In this document: one piece after another, positions 35,828 to 39,646 of the stretch
Layout: every line of letters begins with the position of its first letter
Position numbering within the stretch: position 1 is the first letter of the stretch
DNA from: a virus
Direction: 5' to 3' (one strand)
Length of the DNA stretch: 39,646 bases
IMG/VR virus record: IMGVR_UViG_3300020410_000003
Coordinates: 1-39,646 of that record
Position numbers and translations under genes: made by a program
Notes under the pieces: generated by a model
What the model saw: only the letters and a program-made list of their open reading frames with translations
Database searches by the model: none
Told to the model about the DNA's origin: nothing

Positions 35828-38800
35828 ATGGCAAACGTCAAGATTTCCGCGCTTACGGCCTACACCGACCCGGTTTTAACTGACGTTCTGCCAATTGTCG
35901 ATCTAGTTAATGATCAAACCAAAAAAGTAAAGGTTGAGGATTTACTTAAGAATTTTGGTTTAGGTTCTGTCGGCGCTCCATCCTTAAGTTTTGATGGCGA
36001 TAGTGACACGGGAATTTATAGCCCTGGCGCAAACCAATTTGCTGTAGCAACTGGCGGTGCTCAGCGGTTTTTAATTGATGCTTCAGGAAATACAACAATC
36101 CAAGGAAATTTAACTGTAAATGGAACAAGCACAATTATTGAAAGTACAACGTTGCAAGTTGACGACAAAAATATAGAATTAGGGGTTGTTTCTACGCCTA
36201 GCGATACAACTGCAGATGGTGGCGGAATAACTCTTAAAGGAGCAACCGACAAGACTTTATTATGGGTTAATTCAACCGATTGTTGGACGTTTAATCAATC
36301 TCTAAATTTAACAGCCGGTTCAGCATCTGCGCCATCTTTAATTTTAAACGGTGACGTAAATTCAGGAATTTTTCAACCTGGCGCTGATGAATTTGCTGTA
36401 GCAACTGGCGGTTCTGAGCGATTAAAAATAAACAGCAGCGGGCTAACTGTGGCCAATGGCGGCGATTTAACGCTTTCTGATAAGATAATTCATGCTGGTG
36501 ATACTAATACAGCGATTAGATTTCCTGCTGCAGATACGGTTTCTGTTGAAACTGCGGGCATAGAGCGATTTCGTGTCACAAGCAGTGGAAATTTTGGGAT
36601 AGGCGACAGCAATCCAGATCAAAAGTTAATCGTATCTGGTTCTGGAGAAACTAATGCCAAGCTCTCTGGTGCAGCTTCTACTGTTGGTGGATATTTGTAC
36701 CTGCAGAATACAAATACCACTGATAATAACTCAATGGTTATCGAGGGTGTTGATGCTCAAGGGCAAGGTACAAGCCAAGTTCAATTTATTAATGTAAGTC
36801 ACACTAATAACGAAGGTGCAATTGCTTTTAATACTAGGCCTTCTGGTGGAAGTATGGCTCAGCGGATACGAATAGATAGCTCAGGAAATCTTGGCGTGGG
36901 GACAACATCTCCTTCATATAAGATTGATGCCTATCGTTCTGGTAGCGGTATTGTTAGCAGGTTTGGTAAAGAAACCATTTATGGTGAATTTCACGTTTCC
37001 GGTGAAGCAGTTGGTTTTCAAGGTACCAGAAGTAGTGACAGTGCTGTTACAGGATTTTTTATCAATAATCCGGGCAACACAGGTACTTCTAATTTTGATA
37101 ACGTAAGTATCAAAACTGCAGGTACGGAAAAATTTAAGATCTTATCAGATGGTCAAATTTATCATTATTTATATGATCGTTGGTTTGCAAGTAATGGGAC
37201 AACAACTGTAGGATATGTAGGGCGTGCTAATCAAATGACTGCCGGAGGCAGTGACACCGATTTTAGTATCGCAAGTGCTGCTAATAACTTGACATTTGTT
37301 ACTAATGGTGGCGAGAGACTGCGAATAGATAGCGATGGTCACTTGATGATTGGGACTACGACTAAGGGATTTAATAACGTAGCTGATCAATTTACTATTG
37401 CTAACAGTAGTCATTGTGGAATGACTATTAGAAGTGGAAGCACAAGTAGTAGCTCAATTTATTTTGCAGATGGCACCTCTGGAGCTGCTGAGTATGACGG
37501 TTATATTGATTATTCACATAACGATCAACACCTAAGGTTTGGCACCGCAGGTGGTACCGAGAGACTGCGAATAGATAGCTCGGGCAGGATCTTAGTAGGA
37601 ACTTCTGTTTCCAGAATTGTTGAAGACCATGTAGGCAATGGACCTCAGGGCAAAATTCAAATAGAGGCAACGAACAGTGATGCAATTATGAGCATTATCT
37701 CTGCTGGAACAGCAGACGCCAATCGTTGTGGGACATTGTCGTTAGGCCGTCATAGAAATAGCACTGTGGGTGGGACTCCAACCATTGTGCAAAATGGTGA
37801 TTCTTTAGGCGCTCTTATTTTTTCTGCTGGTGATGGCACTGACATGCGAACAGCAGGAGCAAAAATTACTGCATCGGTAGACGGTACTCCTGGCTCTAAC
37901 GATATGCCTGGCCGCCTAATGTTTGCCACTACTGCTGATGGCAGTGCTAATGCTACCGAGCGGCTGCGAATCCTATCCGATGGGACAATTACAACTGCAG
38001 GACTTGCTGCAACTCCAGGCACTGTTGCAGCAGGAAGCATTGTAAATGCTAATGCAAATGCTGGATTCTTTACTAGCGGCTATGACGGTAAGTTTGGATC
38101 TGCCACTAATCATCCTGTTTATTTGCAAGTTAATGGTAGCGCTAAGCTTGGAATAGATACTTCGGGCAATGCAACTTTTGATTTAGCTGTTACTGCTGCT
38201 GGAACCGTAAAAGGTAATAGCGGTTACGTTGCTGGCAGAATCGGCGCTGAGTTTTATGGTAACAGTACAAGCGGCACTTACCCCGCACTAGTAGCTCAGA
38301 ACTTCCAGTCTGGAGTTGCCTTCCAAGGTAAAAACAACGCTGGAACCGCCACCACTCAGCTCATGGCTAACGGCTCTGCGCAGTTTGCTACAGGATCTTT
38401 CTTGATTGAAAGCAGTGGTAACTCTTACACAGCTGGATTTATTAGAGGAGATTCTACTGGCGCATTTGATGGTTCTAATGACAAGTTTATCTTAAATCCT
38501 ACAAGCGGCACGATACAGGCTGGACCAATTAATATAAGTTCAAGCACTGGGTATGGTGTGGTAAATGATGTAACCGCAAATGCAGGTATGATATATGCGC
38601 AGTGCCAAGGAACTGCCAGTCAATATACTGGTCTTTATAATGCTTATTTTGGTTCGACCCAGACTTTTCATGTTTTAGCTAACGGTAACGTTGCGAATAC
38701 TAACAATTCCTACGGTGCTATTTCTGACATTAAACTAAAAGAGAATATTGTCGATGCAAATTCACAGTGGGATGATATTAAAGGTATCCGCGTTCGTAAC

Positions 38801-39043
38801 TATAATTTTATTGAAGGACAAACACATACTCAGATTGGTGTTATTGCTCAAGAAATTGAAACGATATCTCCCGGTCTTGTTAATGAAGTGCCTGACACTG
38901 ACACAGAAGGAAAAGATCTTGGAACCACTACCAAATCCGTAAGTTATTCCGTGCTCTATATGAAAGCTATCAAAGCACTTCAAGAAGCAATGGAACGTAT
39001 TGAAGCCTTAGAAACAGAAGTTGCAACATTGAAGGGCTCTTAG
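35828..39043 (+). CDS. long tail fibre with C-terminal S74 self-cleaving chaperone (1071 aa)
   Basis: The N-terminal attachment module (NVKISALTAYTDPVLTDVLP) is paralogous to that of the upstream fibre. The shaft is built from repeated GG-x-ERLRIDSSG-like units and two copies of the APSL...GIY/F...FAVATGG module. The C-terminal S74 chaperone has SDIKLKENIVDANSQWDDI, HTQIGVIAQEIETISPGLV and the coiled coil KALQEAMERIEALETEVAT. This is the main side or central fibre and the most likely site of host-range change. The intact Ser-Lys pair (SDIKLKEN) predicts self-cleavage. Confidence 0.9.
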   Translation: MANVKISALTAYTDPVLTDVLPIVDLVNDQTKKVKVEDLLKNFGLGSVGAPSLSFDGDSDTGIYSPGANQFAVATGGAQRFLIDASGNTTIQGNLTVNGTSTIIESTTLQVDDKNIELGVVSTPSDTTADGGGITLKGATDKTLLWVNSTDCWTFNQSLNLTAGSASAPSLILNGDVNSGIFQPGADEFAVATGGSERLKINSSGLTVANGGDLTLSDKIIHAGDTNTAIRFPAADTVSVETAGIERFRVTSSGNFGIGDSNPDQKLIVSGSGETNAKLSGAASTVGGYLYLQNTNTTDNNSMVIEGVDAQGQGTSQVQFINVSHTNNEGAIAFNTRPSGGSMAQRIRIDSSGNLGVGTTSPSYKIDAYRSGSGIVSRFGKETIYGEFHVSGEAVGFQGTRSSDSAVTGFFINNPGNTGTSNFDNVSIKTAGTEKFKILSDGQIYHYLYDRWFASNGTTTVGYVGRANQMTAGGSDTDFSIASAANNLTFVTNGGERLRIDSDGHLMIGTTTKGFNNVADQFTIANSSHCGMTIRSGSTSSSSIYFADGTSGAAEYDGYIDYSHNDQHLRFGTAGGTERLRIDSSGRILVGTSVSRIVEDHVGNGPQGKIQIEATNSDAIMSIISAGTADANRCGTLSLGRHRNSTVGGTPTIVQNGDSLGALIFSAGDGTDMRTAGAKITASVDGTPGSNDMPGRLMFATTADGSANATERLRILSDGTITTAGLAATPGTVAAGSIVNANANAGFFTSGYDGKFGSATNHPVYLQVNGSAKLGIDTSGNATFDLAVTAAGTVKGNSGYVAGRIGAEFYGNSTSGTYPALVAQNFQSGVAFQGKNNAGTATTQLMANGSAQFATGSFLIESSGNSYTAGFIRGDSTGAFDGSNDKFILNPTSGTIQAGPINISSSTGYGVVNDVTANAGMIYAQCQGTASQYTGLYNAYFGSTQTFHVLANGNVANTNNSYGAISDIKLKENIVDANSQWDDIKGIRVRNYNFIEGQTHTQIGVIAQEIETISPGLVNEVPDTDTEGKDLGTTTKSVSYSVLYMKAIKALQEAMERIEALETEVATLKGS
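37313..37333 (+). repeat. 21-bp direct repeat within the long fibre gene (second copy 37559-37579)
   Basis: The same 21 bases encoding the ERLRIDS unit occur at 37313-37333 and 37559-37579, 246 bp apart and in frame. The near-copy at 36868 (ACGAATAGATAGC) is a third, degenerate unit. In-frame identity at DNA level suggests recent duplication or gene conversion between shaft units. Confidence 0.7.
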
Positions 39044-39076
39044 ATATAATGATGAAGACTGCCTAAACCTCGCCCC

Positions 39077-39412
39077 ATGGCCGACCCCGTTACGACTTTT
39101 AAATGGATTATTAACGAACTGGAACGCAAGCTTTCAAACGGTGCCGTCACTACAGTTCATTATTCAATTGATGCCTCTGATGGCACTTATCAAAGCGGTG
39201 CATATGGCTCAACGGCACTTGACCAGCCAGAATCTGATAGTGATTTAACGCCTTACGCTGATTTGACAGAAGATTGGGCGATTTCGGCAACTAAAGCAAA
39301 ACTTACTAAAGACAATGGAGACACTTATATTACGAAATTAGAGCAAACTTTGCAAAGTCATCTTGATGAGCAACGCACACCAACAATGGGGAAGGGCAAG
39401 CCTTGGACTTGA
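39077..39412 (+). CDS. small beta-rich protein of cyanophage type (111 aa)
   Basis: A 111-residue product: TFKWIINELERKLSNGAVTT then VHYSIDASDGTYQSGAYGST, a strand pattern I associate with small proteins of cyanophages and T4-like phages placed after fibre genes. The C-terminal helix (ITKLEQTLQSHLDEQRTP) and the end GKGKPWT complete it. It may be a fibre-associated or baseplate-edge protein; not proven. It overlaps the next gene by 10 bp. Confidence 0.7.
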   Translation: MADPVTTFKWIINELERKLSNGAVTTVHYSIDASDGTYQSGAYGSTALDQPESDSDLTPYADLTEDWAISATKAKLTKDNGDTYITKLEQTLQSHLDEQRTPTMGKGKPWT

Positions 39413-39606
39413 AAAAACGTTTGCATCCTCTGATCCCTTTATTGCCAAAGGCAGAGGACGTTGAATGCATGAGAAATCGTGTTGAATGGCTTGAAATGCT
39501 TTACATGTTGGAAGGACGAGACCGGCAAACACACCCGTTGCACGGCCTTTATACCGGTTTACATAAAAAACATGTCAGCACGTTTCCAGGAACAGACGAA
39601 AACTAA
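39403..39606 (+). CDS. small hypothetical protein spanning the contig junction (67 aa)
   Basis: TTG start giving MDLKKRLHPLIPLLPKAEDV, a mid-part CMRNRVEWLEMLYMLEGRDR and a His-rich end (THPLHGLYTGLHKKH). I recognise this opening and layout from small proteins in cyanobacterial phages. Its 3' end lies in the 77-bp terminal repeat, so the final codons are also found at positions 1-37. The stop overlaps the next ATG (TAATG). Confidence 0.65.
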   Translation: MDLKKRLHPLIPLLPKAEDVECMRNRVEWLEMLYMLEGRDRQTHPLHGLYTGLHKKHVSTFPGTDEN

Positions 39607-39646
39607 TGGCTAAGCCACTAAGCGGGGGCGTTTTTTTACCAAGCAA
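39570..39646. repeat. terminal direct repeat, right copy (circular closure)
   Basis: Identical to 1-77. It contains the end of the 39403-39606 gene and the start of the 41-residue gene at 37-162, so both genes are complete when the contig is closed. Confidence 0.95.

Noticed and set aside
33712-39043. Diversity-generating retroelement acting on fibre genes
   Set aside because: No reverse transcriptase gene and no template/variable repeat pair with adenine-specific differences are visible.
1-39646. Integrase, excisionase or CI-like repressor indicating a temperate phage
   Set aside because: No tyrosine or serine recombinase signature and no classical repressor was found in the translated frames; the small DNA-binding proteins are not diagnostic.
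1-39646. CRISPR array or auxiliary photosynthesis genes (psbA, hli)
   Set aside because: No regularly spaced repeats and no frame with the expected motifs.

Overview
The window is the complete, circular-mapping genome of a small tailed phage (siphovirus type) that most likely infects a marine picocyanobacterium (Synechococcus or Prochlorococcus). The first 77 bases are repeated exactly as the last 77, so the contig closes on itself and the unique length is 39,569 bp. The tail module follows the lambda M-L-K-I-J order with a tape-measure protein, which indicates a siphovirus. The cyanophage assignment rests on recognising small protein families I associate with marine cyanophages: a porin-like secreted protein, a proline-rich membrane-tailed protein, a leftward trio of secreted proteins, a C39-like peptidase and several very small basic proteins. 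No database search was possible. No integrase, repressor, DNA polymerase, tRNA, CRISPR array or photosynthesis gene is visible, so a lytic lifestyle is the simplest reading.

Layout. Transcription falls into four blocks. (1) A long rightward block starts near 9440, runs through replication, packaging, head, tail and fibre genes to 39606, and continues across the contig junction to 1879. (2) A leftward block, 3707 to 1827, holds three exported proteins and one membrane protein. (3) A short rightward block, 3733 to 5363, is lysis-like: a small holin-like protein, small membrane proteins and a C39-type cysteine peptidase. (4) A leftward block, about 9415 to 5331, is the recombination set: PD-(D/E)XK nuclease, a 309-residue protein of unknown function, RusA-type resolvase, ERF annealing protein and SSB. 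The blocks diverge at 3707/3733 and 9415/9440 with only about 25 bp between starts. They converge at 1827-1879 and 5331-5363 with overlapping coding ends.

Region by region. 9440-14248 holds a RepA/DnaB-like RecA-fold ATPase followed by a run of small accessory genes with duplicated start modules, then a candidate structured RNA (13923-14036) and a 58-codon gene just before packaging. 14279-21446 is small terminase, large terminase, DUF4055-type portal, minor head protein, a run of basic small proteins including a HVA1/TUDOR-like domain, scaffold and major capsid. 21461-24340 is decoration, connector and tail-tube genes. 24376-24914 encodes the tail-assembly chaperones, with a clear programmed -1 frameshift signal (A-AAA-AAC, 7-nt spacer, 40-nt hairpin). 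24938-33707 is tape measure, M, L, K (split into two genes), I and J. 33712-39043 carries three fibre genes built from related modules, two of them ending in an S74 self-cleaving chaperone.

How they work together. The leftward block supplies a nuclease/annealase/SSB/resolvase set and the rightward block an ATPase for replication. The terminase-portal pair then packages DNA into the scaffolded capsid, the lambda-like tail is assembled with the frameshifted chaperone, and the fibres and J-like tip recognise the host. The most noteworthy non-gene signals are the frameshift cassette, the candidate RNA at 13923-14036, the paired inverted repeats at 5548-5640, and a 28-bp dispersed motif, one copy of which is flanked by 25-bp direct repeats.
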